Notes: a model not told the origin generated them from the sequence alone. A stretch of DNA of 64,000 bases from Ophiura sarsii (GCA_035610835.1 CM069442.1:30643798-30707797), one strand, 5' to 3'. Positions 32,223 through 62,092 are shown, counted from the stretch's first letter. Translations and numbers: made by a program.

Positions 32223-34900
32223 GTTAAAAACTTGATCAAATACAATTTTCGACACCTCATTTTGTACAGTGCTGTGACCATGCATGCAACAATGTCACTA
32301 TAAACCTTGAGCCGTAATTTAAACTAAGTTCACCACTCACTCCACCATTAACTATAATATTGTACCAATATTTGGATTTGGCCAATTTAAGAAAACCTCA
32401 AGATATTTATATTGAAGCGTAGAAACAAAGAAAAACCTTGATATTTGTTATGAAATAGTAGGTGAGTGTTAAATGAAATAAGCTAGACTAAACCAAGAAT
32501 ATTGTACGCTAAATCTTACACTTGCCTGGGCCCAAGAGTAAGTTAATTGCTGTAACTTCATGAACTTAATGATAATTTCTGTTTCGCCAGATGAACGATT
32601 GCATAATAGATATGTCGATCAAAAATGGGAGATTTTTATCATGCAATCTTACTATAAATCACGCAATGTTGTATGTACGTACGAGGGTTAATCATTAATT
32701 TATGAAAGTGATCATGGTATGGGAGGCATGAGATATTCTATTGAGCGATAGTGTGATCAATACAAAGTATGAACCTTTGTCTTTCAAACAATGCACTTTT
32801 GGACTTTTGAGTAGGAACTATGACGTCACAGCATTAGCTTAAAAAAGGTTTGGCCAAATCACATCATACTTTTAGTTTTAGAATTTAAAATTGCCAATTT
32901 CTGCGCAATAGTTTCAATGTTTCATTATTTTCAAGCTGAACAAGATGGCTTCAGGAACGTTTTTCTGAACCATTTTAGTTAAAATAACCTGAAAATGTAT
33001 GCGCGTATACATTTTTTTCTACAGGTTTTAACATTATTAAGCATCTCACCCTAAATATTGTTGCTTCCGAAATTTAGATTTGAGCATACAATCATGTTCT
33101 GTTGTTCATTAAGTTAGAATTTAAATATGGGGGAAATTTACAAAACACTTTACTCCGTACCCCCCCCCCCCCCCCCCCCTTTAAAAGGCAGCGGCTAATA
33201 TAAACGGTGCCAAATGAACATGACCGTGACGTGGAACATTGCATCTTATTATTAGGACAACCTGTATATTCATATTCATTAGCGCTATTTATTCGGCTAT
33301 TATGATTTTTATGATTATAGGGAGTGTGTGTGTAGTGTGGGGGGGGGGGGGGGGGGGGCGGTGCGTGCGGCGGATGGGCGTTTGTGTGAATACGCGTACA
33401 AATACGCAGGAAATGAAGCGACTTTTCTTTCGCGTAATACGCGGTATTCCACGGCAGCATTTGTTTTAATATTAAAAAAGGGACACTTTTCGTTAAATTG
33501 TGGACAAAGTAAGTCGGTGACCCCCATTTTTTATTTAAAAAATAAAAAGGACATATAGTTGCGCATCTTTTTATAAAAATTCCGGCATAACATTTTGGGC
33601 TAATTTTTTTGCTATGAAACAAAACGTGTAAAAAAAATCCGTATTTCCCATAGACCTCTGTGTTATTTTGCTCGAAAAAAGTGTTTTTTAAAATGATTCT
33701 CGTGGAGAAACGAAGTCGGTGACCCCTATTTTTTATTTTAGAAATGGGTTGCACATCGATAGAACTTTATTTATACGTGATCTTAGCCAAAAATGTCAAT
33801 AGGTTCTTATTTGCGCCAAACACCTAAGTATGGTATTGTTGCTTCTTCAGTGTTTAAAATCTAATAAGACAGACGGAGATTTAACACGATAGTTTACACA
33901 AATCGATCTTATTATAAAATAGATTGTTTTAAGAGTAAGTCTACAATCATGTCTAAAACTGTTGGGACACTTTCTTTATGTCCTGTGAAAATGGTGGTCC
34001 CTCCCCTAAACTCAATGTTGATCCATATAAAAGCATCGTCCAGCAACGGGCTCTGGTATATAGGTATATAAGCACCGACATTGGATTGGGGGAGGGGGGG
34101 GGGGGGGGGGGGGGGGGGGCAGCTTTACATAAACTAGTTTTGATTATCTTTCTTTCAACTGACAGCTTTTTACTCATTTTGGAAGAAATTTCATGCGCAC
34201 GTGTATAGTGTCCCAACAAGTTTTGAACAAGATTGTAGGTAGGTAAATCTTAACATGAAAAACAGTTTGCGTGTTTTGCACGCACATTGTCCCTCCTTTT
34301 CCTTCTTACTTCCCCCCCTCAATTTTAAAGCTGTCTCCACTATGTATGCTGCTCTACAAAATCAGCTTTTTGTTCAAATACGTCTAATGTTTGACCTCAT
34401 TAACAGCAACAGGAAACCTTTAAACCGCTTTAAAAAATTCGCTTCATTTCCTTAAACAATGGGGTTTTTCAAGTACCCGGTTTTAAACCAGGGCCGGATT
34501 TGGCACTTATAGGGGCCCTGGGCCAGGCCGAAATTTGGATGCCCTAACTCGCCGTGACGAAACCATGTGCTCTTAGGGGACACCAGTGAGGTACCCATGA
34601 CTTGGAAGTCGGGTGCCCCGAAAATGGCCAATTTGCTGTTAAAAGCACTGAGACTAACTGACCAAATGCGCGCACTGAGCGCGCGCAAATTTGCTATTTA
34701 CGTGCCCATCTGGCCCAATAGAAAATCCAGCTCTATACATTAAACAACTTATGTGTATTTAAACACTCATTTAAGCAGGGTACTTGGACCACGCCAGTTG
34801 TTTAAAAGATTGAAACAGCGTTGTAACAGTGTAGTTGTAATGTTGTTACAATTCAGCCGATTGGCTGCGATGACAATAAAATTTAGACCTTTAAAAAAAA
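32223..34900. other. Intergenic DNA with several G and C runs, no gene recognised
   Basis: C run at about 33160-33179, G runs at about 33338-33358 and 34086-34119. TAAGTCGGTGACCCCYATTTTTTATTT occurs twice in part (33510 and 33713). A possible hAT-type piece, CAGGGCCGGATTTGGC, starts at 34492. No domain-bearing open frame. Confidence 0.5.
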
Positions 34901-34907
34901 AATCTTA

Positions 34908-35210
34908 ATTACAGAGGGAACGCAATTCGGCCAAATCTGAATTACATAGGGAACGCTTTTCGGCCAAATCAACCAAATCTTAATTAGTGGAACGCTTTTC
35001 GGCCAAATCTTAATTGCAGAGAGAACGCTTTTCGGCCAACTCTGAATTACGGTCAAATCTGAATTTGCAGAGGGAACGCTTTCGGCAAAATCTGAATAAC
35101 GTAGGGAGCGCTATTCGCCCAAATCTGAATTACATAAAAAGGGAGCGTTTTTCGGCCAAATCTTAATTACTACCACCCATTACAGAGGGAACGCTTTTCG
35201 CTGTTACCCT
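34908..35210. repeat. ~36-bp minisatellite, about eight units
   Basis: Units carry GGGAACGCTTTTCGGCCAAA and TCTGAATTACA (variants TCTTAATTAC, GAGCGCTATTCGCCC). Spacing varies, and the last units are broken by short insertions. It lies about 750 bp upstream of MMP copy 2. Confidence 0.85.
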
Positions 35211-35892
35211 AAAGTTCTCACAGTGTAACATTTTTGGAGACACCAACGTAATATTCAAACTTAAGAACAGCTATATTTTCTATGTTTGTTGCAATTTCAG
35301 TTTAACTTCTCTATTATCCTTTAACCTATCAGAGAGGCTTGTAAAATCAACAAAAGGGAAATAAGTTGGAGATCGATTATTGTCACAGTTAAATTTTAAA
35401 AAGACTGCCTTCCCCGTGTAACGGGTATTTGAGACACCAAATGTTACACGGTGACGGTAAAATTGCCATGTATTCAATTATTACTTCTCAGTAATTTGCT
35501 TAATGAAAAATGTGTTTAACATTCAAAACTAGTTTGATATTGATCATTTAGCCTACAGATAACACAATTACTCTAAACAAAACACCATATTGTTAATAGT
35601 TTGACCATGTCTTTTTATGTCACACTTTATTGCCAAAATTGTAGGACATTTTGCCGAATTTTCACCAAAATATGAAAAAATGTTGATATAATATACATGT
35701 TGTGGTGTTATACCAGTGCAACTTTATGGACTTAATCAGATTTTAAAATGAAAAATAACCACGCCCATTCGTATAACAGGATATTGAACCATTTGGATAT
35801 AGAAAATGCAAATTTACCACTGGTACCTGTTACGGAAACACCCACATGAGTTTAATGTCAGCATGGTCAGAGGGAAGTATGAAACAAGTACA

Positions 35893-35899
35893 TATATAG
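35893..35899 (+). promoter_or_regulatory. Possible TATA box of MMP copy 2
   Basis: TATATAG lies 66 bases before the ATG, followed about 20-30 bases later by CAGTGG/ACAATCA start-like words. Spacing fits a core promoter with a short 5' leader, but the sequence alone cannot show use. Confidence 0.35.
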
Positions 35900-35964
35900 C
35901 AGTAAAACGTCAGTGGTATAACAATCAACACCAGCTCCGGAGAGAGCATTAAGAGATCAGAAAG

Positions 35965-52300
<16,336 letters not shown>

Positions 52301-52960
52301 GTGTATTTGAGATTTTGGTATGGCGTGTTTCATTAGGCATTAGGAATGATATGTTTATAACGAATTATTTCAGAGCAAATTCATAATTTTGATCCAACAC
52401 GCAAATTTAGTTTGTAACTTGGTGACCAAACTCCGGTGTGAGGATTCCGCCCACCGCTTAATAATTTAACACTTTCCAAGCGGCTATTAGTTTTACCATA
52501 CAGGGTGTATCAAAAAAATTAGGACTCTGTTTCATGACGGTGTAATTCTTATTATAATCATTGGACCATGACCAATTTAGTCTCAATGTAAAGCCCAATT
52601 AATTATTATGATATCCTGAAAATATAAGATCAATCCGATGCAAAATAAGAAAACTAGCGTACTTGGATGGAGGGGGGCTGGGATGGAGGGGGGCTGAAAA
52701 AGTCCTTTTTGTTGGTACTAATGTACCTTTTTTGTGAAAACGCCCCCACCCCTATTTCCGAAAAGCCCCCTTTTCCATTGTGTAAAGCATTTTTTCGAGC
52801 CGTTTTGGACTAAAATATTTCCCCCCCCGCCGTCAACATTTTCTGAGATGACTAAAATTGTTTGAGGCAACCTTTTACGAATTTCTGGATACCAATGTAC
52901 CTTTTCCAGAAGAGAGGCCCACCCACTAAAGAGATCCTGCTTACGGGCCTGCCCAAAAAC
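52301..52960. other. Proximal 3' flank of MMP copy 2
   Basis: The first ~170 bases match the copy 1 flank (GTGTATTTGAGATTTTGG, GATCCAACACGCAAAT, GAGGATTCCGCCCAC). A mariner-type end CAGGGTGTATCAAAAAA starts at 52502 inside a CACTTTCC-family start (52471), so it is nested. A CAGGCCCGTAAG-family piece runs to about 52950 (CTGCTTACGGGCCTG). There is an AATAAA at about 53416 beyond this stretch. Confidence 0.55.
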
Positions 52961-53469
52961 AGACCGTGTAATAAAAAAAAACCCAATAAAAAAGATTATT
53001 GTTAAAAACCTTATGAGAAACGAGAAATACAAAATAAACTTGGTTTCTTTCAAATCAAATCGATGGTATAATGACGAGATGTGGTGTTTAACATAACATT
53101 TCAGCGGTGGATAATGTTGGATTTCAACACAGATTTGACATAAAAATAACTATAAAGGAGAAAAACAACAAACAAGACGTTTACTTTGTACTCTCTCATA
53201 AGCCCTGCATGATGATAATGATATACAGCCAATCATTTCAATACAACCTGAGTTTAAATGGACATAACTTTTGAATAAAAGCAATTTATACACCCCAACT
53301 AAACCCAATAATGTTGTGGATTTTGCACTAGGAAACATATGTCATTGCAGCCGTTATTTTTTTCTTAGAGACATAAATGTAATTGTATAAATTCTTTTGT
53401 TACTGTCTGTATACAAATAAAACTTATTTCTATTCATCCGCTGTACAATACTGTATCGTCTACTATTAA

Positions 53470-54214
53470 GGCCGTGTTCCCACATAAGTAGAAGTTGTCC
53501 CGGTTGACTAGTCCGGACCGACACCCACATGAAAGTTGCGTTCCCACATATAAGTGGTCGTCACAACGATGATTCAGCAAAGTGGTCTAATGTGGTCTAA
53601 AAACAAAATCCACTTAGACCCGGATGTAAATCTAAAACCATTCAAAAATCGCCGAAAACGCATGTAAAATTCCCTTTATGACTTGGAAATAGGATACAAA
53701 TAGTAGAAATAGCTACAATCGGCTCCGCATAACAACATAAGTCTCATTAGTTGATATAAAACCACAAACTAGTGCTGAAATACTGTTTGTTTCCTAAAAT
53801 CGTGACGATCACTGCGTCCTATTTCACCACGCGCGCGACTTTATGTATATCGCGCGCGTCTTCCTTTATAACGCGCACGCGTCTTCCTTTATAACGCGCG
53901 CGACTTTATGTATAACGCCGCGCCGTAACTACAAGGCGCAGTAATATTCGCGCTATTGCTAAGGTCACCGGGTCAAGTGGTCCGGGTCTCGACTAGTCTC
54001 GAGTGAATCGCGTTCCCACATGAAAAATTATTGATTTAGTCCGGACCAAGACTACCTTTAAAGGTGGTCTTAAAAAATAACAAAAACCACTTTGAGTCCG
54101 GACCGGGACCTACTTGAATCGCGTTCCCACTAGCGATTTAGTCCGGACCTGGTCCGGACCGGGTCCGGACTAGTCTAGACTACTCGGGATTTTGTTCTAT
54201 GTGGGAACACGGCC
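53470..54214. mobile_element. Harbinger-like TIR element, TAA target
   Basis: The ends GGCCGTGTTCCCACATA and TATGTGGGAACACGGCC are perfect inverted repeats with TAA on both sides (53467-53469, 54215-54217), as for PIF/Harbinger. Inside, GTCCGGAC occurs six times (near 53511, 54039, 54095, 54141, 54152 and 54163), and GCGTTCCCACA and CGCGCGCGAC words repeat. No transposase, so it is non-autonomous. Confidence 0.85.
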
Positions 54215-54217
54215 TAA

Positions 54218-55818
54218 GTTTGATGTAAATAGTAAAAAAGCACGATTTATAGTCAACTAACACTACTAACTATAATAGGCTAATAGTAGGTATAGCACCC
54301 AAAAAATTCAAATGCACTGAAAGTGTACAAAATTAGTCTCATGTTGTAGATAATTGCAAAAGTAGAAATTTGGTAAAAAAATCATGCAAAAAGGTTGTAC
54401 GGTTCTCAAGATGTTGTCCATTGATTATTGGAAAACATGACAGGAAATCTGCCAAAAAGTGCCATTTATGGTCAAAACTGACATTTGAGCAAGTTTACAC
54501 CCTTCTAATTATAAAACTATGTACATACAGTAGCTACAAAACACAGATGCAAGATACTGGCCATAGGTTTATCCATTTCTATTAAAATCAGACATGATAT
54601 TTATTTCATATTTGTACCGCAGACTCCAGAATATGCCATTTTATTCAAAATTCATAATCGCAACTCTGAAAAACGTCAAAAAATGACTAAGTCCAGCTAA
54701 TTAATATGCGTAACGTGAATATCTGAAGTTCTACAAGCAGTAGAGAGATGAGCTTTGGTATACTGTTTACCTGTGACAAGACGTATATTAAAATGAAAAA
54801 TGTAGTTAATTATCTCATTAAATATGCAAATGAGCTCATTATGTATTCAAATTTTTGCATATATGCAAATTATGTCAGTTTGACTCGCATTTTGTTTACA
54901 TAAGTATATTCCTGAACATATTCTCTAGCCATTTCCAGTATGTTGCTATCGATCAGTGCAATTGCTGTGGAGAGGTCTGCAGTAAGCTACCATAATAAGC
55001 TTATTCTGTGTTTTGGGGTCTTTTTCTGGTGTGATGCATTCAATGGATATACAAACTAAGCATATCAGCCAAAAGTAGAGAGTTTTTACTAGCATCTGGT
55101 ACCTTCTACCTTTCAAATTGGGCCTTCAAATTTTCAAATCGGGCAATTATATCAAAATTTAGAGCAAATTCCCAAACATTATGTATAACTAGCCACAAAT
55201 CAGCAGAATAACATTCGATTGATATGTATGACCCAGGGTCATGTACAGAGAGGTCATAGCTACCATATATAGCAAGCTCAGTGCCAAATAAGGAGTGCAT
55301 CATAACAGAAAGGTCAATTATTGGTATGGGTGTTTTTCAATGCTGAGCTGCATTGCTTAGTGTGGGCTGTCAATGGGACCCAAGTGTGTGACTTTCAGGC
55401 AAGGCATAAAAAGTACTTGCAAAGATTTTTTTAATTTTAAATACTTCCAGGTGTAGAATAATCACCAAACTTCAGATTCAGATAGAGAAGAGATCAATCT
55501 AATTAATGGTGAAGAGTGTACATTTATATATTATTAAGTTTTTTCAAACCAGTCCATTAAGTTTTGCCTGAAAACAAGTAAATTCACCTGAGTGTGCACA
55601 CACTCTGTGTGGCAGACCCTAGTGTAGCGAATGTGCTATACCTACTAATAGTTATTTGTTTTGCGTCTTGAAACTGAACCGTAATGAAATAATTCACGAT
55701 GGCTATGTCCCACGATGGATGGATATAAAAAGCTTTAATGTACTGGTTTACCTCTTTTCTTACCGGATCACGCTTGCGTGATAAATATTTTTAAAAACAA
55801 ATGTCTTGGATTTTCAAA
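54218..55818. other. Unassigned AT-rich DNA between two elements
   Basis: No repeat ends, tandem array or domain-bearing frame seen. TATGCAAAT/ATTTGCATA octamer-like words cluster near 54820-54870. Confidence 0.45.
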
Positions 55819-56570
55819 TATAAACTGCTCACACAAAGTTAGGAAACTTTTTTTAATCAAGTATATTTTCCTTATTTATTACCCTCTTGTATTATGTTGC
55901 ATATCAATGGAAAGCTGAAGTGTTCTTCTTTAAAATGATACCAAATGTGCAATGATGACATGTTGCTGGACTTGGCCTCATGAATGAGAATGAGGCAAAG
56001 TCACAAATCAAATGTGCCAAAATTACCGTTATCTGTGCTAACCAGTCAATAGGTAATGGCACCGGGTTCTCTCCAAATCTGTTAAACGCGGCATATTGAA
56101 ACTGCAAAACGTTTACCGTGTCTCAGAAAAATGTACAAGTTGCAGGCCTAAACCTTTCATCACTTACCTTCCACCTGGAGTCATTGTTAACCCAGTCTTG
56201 CAAATACCCAAATAATGGTTTTCTAAAGAGATGAGGGTTTACTTGTGTAGGTTGTGCTCAATGGTGCACATTTTTGTGTAGACCATTCAATTCATGGTTC
56301 TCAAGTATGACCGGTTTGATTATTGATCATTTTACCTATTGACTGTATAGCACAGATAACGGTAATTTTGGCACATTTGATTTGTGACTTTGCCTCATTC
56401 TCATTCATGTGGCCGCGTTCAGCAACATGTAATCATTGCAAATGTGGTATGATTTTAAAGAGAAACACTTCAGCTTTCCATTGATATATAACAGATACAA
56501 AGAGGGTAATAAATAATAAAAATATACTTGATTAAAAAAAGTTTCCTAACTTTTTGTTAGCAGTTTATAT
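55819..56570. mobile_element. Mariner-type foldback element, ~230-bp arms
   Basis: Ends AAACTGCTCACACAAAGTTA and AACTTTTTGTTAGCAGTTT are flanked by TA. Arms share AGTTTCCTAACTTT, ATCAAGTATATTTT, CAATGGAAAGCTGAAGTGTT, AATGAGAATGAGGCAAAGTC and GATAACGGTAATTTTGGCAC in inverted order. The loop is about 190 bp. Confidence 0.85.
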
Positions 56571-58306
56571 CAATTTAATTTTTTTGTTGTTGTACCACGT
56601 AACAGACAACACTTATCTTGCCATATTAAATGAATGTAGGTATTTTAATTTTAAATGTTTGTGTCTGTTGTTTTGAATAAATGAAAATATTTCTTAATTA
56701 TTTGAGACACCAAGATAGAGGTTACATACACATGGCATGGGGTCACACGAGCCACGAGGGGTCATATATATGAGTCAATTTAATTCAACGTAATAACAAG
56801 ACACTTTTTCATAAAGAAGTGGATCAAAACTGGCATTATAGACTACACCAGCTATTTGATAATCAGGGTAATCTTCAATTTAATTGATAGTTTCAAGGAT
56901 CATATGCCGAACTACTGTGATGTCCTTTTTTGATTATTATGTCGAAATTGATGCGTAATCCAAACTTTAATGTTAAGGCAGCTAATTATTATAATGGCAT
57001 ACCGATTGATATTTGTTCTGTAAACATGGTTAAGATGTTCAGAAAGGACATTCAAATATCCATTCCTGCTCCCCCAATACCGAATGTCAAAACCTCTGGA
57101 TAAGAAGTTTTCCGAATGTCATATTCAATTGGAAATCAATTTCAAAATGCACTCACAAAGCATGCACGAAGCAAGGTTGATAACACTTGATTGGAAAATT
57201 CTTCATATACCCGACAAAAATATTGCTACACAAAATAGGTAAAGAGCCATGTTATTTGTAATAGGCCTAACTGTAATGTAATAGACTACACAGAACATTT
57301 CTTTTACTCCTGTGAAAGGGTTAAAGTTATTTGAAATCATGCAGAAATCGTTATTTCTGCCAAAGTAAGCTTTGTTTTTAAATCTATTGTTGAAAAAATA
57401 TATATATTTTTGGTAGATAACCTCAAGAATGTTGATAACAATTTCATCAGCTAAGTGGGAGCTATTGCTAAACTTTGTATAAGTAAATTCAGATATTGTA
57501 ATCACCCAAATTTGCTATTTCTCTTCGTTTCAGAATTAAGAATGCGTAGGTTATTTAGTTTCCATGATAAATTGTCATACAATAAGATTGTATGTACGAT
57601 GACATATTTGTATATTGCTATTTTAGATGATTCATAATCTAAAGCTATTGTATTGATGCATGACTTAAATGTTCACTGATGTGTTGACTCAATTTCCAAT
57701 ACAAGCGACTTATAAGATAGGATTCATCGTACGAAGTGCAGATAATATTTGATGTGAAAAAGAAGTGTAACATTTATGTAATGCTATTAAAAGATAACAT
57801 AATGATTGTATGTAACAATAAAATATTGTTTATATTTGTATGGAGGATAATAAATAAAAGATTAAAACAATGTATGTGGGTCAATCGAGGTCATTTGGGT
57901 GACAAATTTGTACTCGGAAAATGTAAAAACCGACAATTTACTGAATTTAGGTATTTTATTTTTTGAAATCAATCATTCAAAAATGTGTATATCTGTTGTT
58001 TGATAGAATAAATGACACTTTCCGGAAACCAAGTTAGAGGTTATATATAGACATGGCATGGGGTCACGCGAGGGGTCACCTAGGGTAAATTGAGGTCATG
58101 TTATAGGTGAAGAATTTGTAATTTGTAAAAAATAAAAAAGCGACTGAGTTTTTTCGATTTTTACGGTCGGTCGGGAAAGGGCAATCCAACCTTCTATTTG
58201 TTAGGCCTAATGTTGTTAAATGAAGGTCTTTAACAATATTCTGCTGCAGGTAAAGTACACAGTTTTGATGCCCGGTATTGAAGTGACTTCAATTCAGTCC
58301 TCCCTC

Positions 58307-58538
58307 CAGTGGCGTAACTAGACTTTTTCATTGGGGGGGGGGGGGGGGGGGGGGGTGGGGGGGGGGGGGCAAGAATGGGCAGTGACTTGAAATGGGGGCT
58401 CCTAATGGGGGGCTCCATTCCACACCCACACCGATTGATTTCATTTGGGGGGGGGGAAAGGGTTCCAAGTGGGGGGGGGGGGGGGGGGGGGTGGTGGGGG
58501 GCTCCAGCCCCCTGCCCCCCCCGCTGGTTACGCCACTG
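58307..58538. mobile_element. hAT-like MITE with 8-bp target duplication
   Basis: The ends CAGTGGCGTAAC and GTTACGCCACTG are perfect inverted repeats, bordered by CCTCCCTC at 58299-58306 and 58539-58546. The unoccupied target is seen at about 19204 (CAGTCCTCCCTCTCTTG). The interior is made of G runs with GGGGGCTCC words. A related piece in reverse orientation lies at 62055-62225. Confidence 0.92.
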
Positions 58539-58699
58539 CCTCCCTCTTTTGTTTTTCTTAAAGACCTTTCATTCTTTTAATATCACATTCAACATATATA
58601 TGTAAGTTTTAGTTGAAATTCAAATTTCTTTCATAAATCAAAGGATTGCCTAATGTTATGGCAATTAAAACTATAATAACACTAAGGAAAAGGATCATT

Positions 58700-60720
58700 G
58701 ACATTATTTTTGAAATTGAAACCCATCGATTGCACACTGAAAGGAAGTCCTTGAGTATCTATCGTTGACATAGGTGCTTTGCTATAACTTCCCGGTGTAT
58801 CCGGTGAAGTTGTTTACAAAGACTATTTCAGATTATGAAACAAACCAGTTCTGGTACATGTTCATTACGCTCGTTGCAGAGATCAAATTATTTTCTAGCA
58901 AGGTCACATCATGGATCCAGTGTGTGCTTGGTACGTCAGCATTGTGTTAAATAGGGCTACCCAAATGGTCAAGTTACACTTGGTTTCATTGGTTCACATG
59001 GGGGTTCACAGAGGCCACCCACACTATAACGCACAATCCTGTCAACCAATCATAACAGCTGAATCATAACTATTTCCAATTATCTATACGCTGCCTGTGA
59101 CAATTTTGCATGCATTATGCATATGCCATACCACACACGTGTTTGCGCAAGTAAATTATATAGTCCCGTAACTCAACACGGTATAGACGTGTCAGTGGGG
59201 GATCAACGGGTCGTGTAAGATTTGAGTTTCTAATTGTATCTTGGCGACAGTTTTATCATACTCCAATCCTGGCCTGGTTAATATCTCACAGTCAACAACA
59301 CATAGATCTTCTCAAGGATCTATGGTCAACTATCGTCTATGCCACTAGATATATTTATAAAATACATCCTCCTGACCAGCCCAGTGATCAGCCTTACATT
59401 ACATTTTTCCATTGCATTATCAGTCACAGATCATACTTTATTTGCTAGTAGTCGAGTCCTGTCTGCTAGTACACCACCGTGTATACGGGCGTGTAACCAT
59501 TCATTGGTATAATAGCCTAAAGTTAGTTGGTCCTGTCAAGCTGACTCGATGGACACTGGATTGGGAAAGTCAGAGATGGTATATATATAGCTTCATGATT
59601 GGGGTAAACCGAGGATCTAAATTTAGATCTACTAATAGCCTGCTATCGGTGAAATAGGGTGTATACCAAATACAATACAAATGTATCACATTCATCAGTG
59701 CAGCTGGTTTTCTAGAAAAATGCATACATTATACGTCCATAATATCATGAAATGTATGTATGTATTTATTCATATTAAAAATTAACTTAATACATTGAAT
59801 AATAAACATATTAATTAATCAATCATTATGTTTATTAATTAATACAATTGTTAATTAACTTAAATAAATCAATACATAAATACAATACATTTCTTTGATG
59901 AAATTAATTTATATTAATTTATAAATTCATAAATTAATTGATGAATAATTATTAAGGATCATTGATTATTGATTATTGATTGATTATTGATACTTAATAA
60001 ATCATTACTGAATCATAATTAATTATCCATTACTTAATTAGTTGTTGCCCCTGGTTGACTTTGATGTGATAGGTCTTAGTCTATTCTTAATTAGATACAA
60101 AATATTCCTATTGGAACCTTTAACTCAAATGTTCAGGGGGAGTTTGACAGAAATGCATGTTTTGTTATGACACAATTTTCTTTATGATACTCTTCATTTA
60201 TTTCTGCTTGCATTCAAACTTCTCTATTAAGCGAGGATTGTGTTTTTAACACTCTTCTTGTTATTCAGTGATCATTTACTCTCAATATTATTTTTTTGGC
60301 ACTGTTTAAGACTGATCCAGAAAACCCCTACTGCTATGTGATTGTGAAATTTCGGTTCTACCTTCAAGTGAAGTGTATGTTTACTTTTAGTTTGAGGGGA
60401 AGATGGGCTTTCATGTAGGATATCAACTTCAAAGGAACACTGAGAGATTGCCAACCCCCCCAAATTTGGACAAAATGAAATGTTGAATGATGGCAACTAG
60501 AGAGAAATTTGATTTAGGCCATATATGTGGCGAGTGGTGCAGATCATTTCGATGTGATCTACATTGAAATGACCAAATTGTGAAATGATGACACGATAAA
60601 CGGCAAATTCAGGTAAACAGTTTGGGATGATAGTTAGTAGGCATGTGCCTAAGAATTACATAGGTGTATAAAACGGATTTCCAGGAAAACTGAGAGCGCA
60701 CCTCAATACGTATCTCTCAG
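58700..60720. other. Intergenic DNA, no gene recognised
   Basis: 59750-60050 is very A/T-rich with ATTAATTAAT and TGATTATTGAT words. The remainder has no element ends or domain-bearing frames. Confidence 0.5.
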
Positions 60721-60732
60721 TGCCCCTTTACA

Positions 60733-60828
60733 CAGGCGCGGATACAGGGGGGGGGGGGGGCCCGACGGGCCCGGGCCCCCCCCCTACCAAAAAAAAAAAA
60801 AAAAAGGAAAAAAGAAAGAGAGGAAGAA

Positions 60829-60864
<36 letters not shown>

Positions 60865-61891
60865 TCACCCCTCAGACTCCCCCTGTTCGAGCTTTTAAAC
60901 AATCTATACTTAAATTAAGAAAAAATCAGTATATACGTCGTATGCTCTACTTCTTTCTTGCATTGATAACAAATATATATTGATTGGAAATGAAGAGGTG
61001 GCTTTTTGATAAAATGTTGGTCAAAAGTATACACCAGATCGCACCAAATGAGTTCGAAAATTGAAAAAAAATCTACTTCTGAGGGGGGCACTTCCCCCCT
61101 CAGACTCCCCCCTGTTCGACCTTTCAAATCATCTATACTTAAATCAAAAATATATCAGTATAATATGCTCAGCTTCTTTCGTGCATTGATAAAAAAACAA
61201 TATATTTATTGGAAATGAAGAGGTGGCTTTTTGATAAAATGTTGGTCAAAAGTATACACCAGATCGCACCAAATGAGTTCGAAAATTGAAAAAAATTCTA
61301 CTTCTGAGGGGGGCACTTCCCCCCTCACACTCCCCCTGTTCGACCTTTCAAATCATCTATACTTAAATCAAAAATATATCAGTATAATATGCTCAACTTC
61401 TTTCGTGCATTGATAAAAAAACAATATATTTATTGGAAATGAAGAGGTGGCTTTTTGATAAAATGTTGGTCAAAAGTATACACCAGATCGCACCAAATGA
61501 GTTCGAAAATTGAAAAAAAATTCTACTTATGAGGGGGGCACTTCCCCCCTCAGACTCCCCCCTGTTCGACCTTTCAAATCATCTATACTTAAATCAAAAA
61601 TATATCAGTATAATATGCTCAACTTCTTTCGTGCATTGATAAAAAAACAATATATTTATTGGAAATGAAGAGGTGGCTTTTTGATAAAATGTTGGTCAAA
61701 AGTATACACCAGATCGCACCAAATGAGTTCGGAAATTGAAATTTTTTCTACTTCTGAGGGGGGAACATCCCCCCTCAGACACCCCCCTGTCCGAGCATAG
61801 CTCGGAGGGCGGTGCTGCGCACCGCTTGGATGGTACCGGCAACTTTTTTTTTTTTGGGCCCCCCCCTAAAATTTTCCTGGATCCGCCACTG
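60733..61891. mobile_element. hAT-like element carrying a 225-bp tandem array
   Basis: The left end CAGGCGCGGATACAGG and the right end CCTGGATCCGCCACTG are flanked by perfect 8-base duplications CCTTTACA (60725-60732, 61892-61899). The interior is a G run, polypurine tract and about four tandem units (GAAGAGGTGGC at 60992, 61217, 61441 and 61667; spacing 224-226). The right 130 bp is homologous to the right part of the 17911-19008 element (CCGAGCATAGCTCGGAG, GGTGCTGCGCACCGC). No transposase frame. Confidence 0.93.
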
Positions 61892-62054
61892 CCTTTACAT
61901 ACTGTTTGAACCAAAGGGTGGGGGTGGGAGAGTTGTTGAGACTGCAAATCAGATCGAACATTTGAACGCTTGTGTACTTTTATCATGTAATGCATCACTT
62001 CTGTTTCAAAATGATTGGGATTTTCACTATGTTGTCATCGGTCTGTACATGTAA

Positions 62055-62058
62055 CCAG

Positions 62059-62092
<34 letters not shown>

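Larger units (their letters stand above)
52960..58660. repeat. Paralogous distal 3' flank of copy 2
   Basis: 52960-53300 and 57130-58660 align with 15790-16170 and 16170-19590 respectively (CAAAACAGACCGTGTAA, CATGCACGAAGCAAGG, TTGATAACACTTGATTGG, TCGGGAAAGGGCAATCC). About 3.8 kb (53300-57130) is present only here and contains the two elements listed next plus unassigned AT-rich DNA. Only one copy of the ~430-bp unit occurs here against three in copy 1. Confidence 0.85.

Noticed and set aside
33092..33754. 220-residue minus-strand frame with proline runs
   Set aside because: Its length depends on G/C runs and AT-rich repeats; no recognisable domain or splice support.
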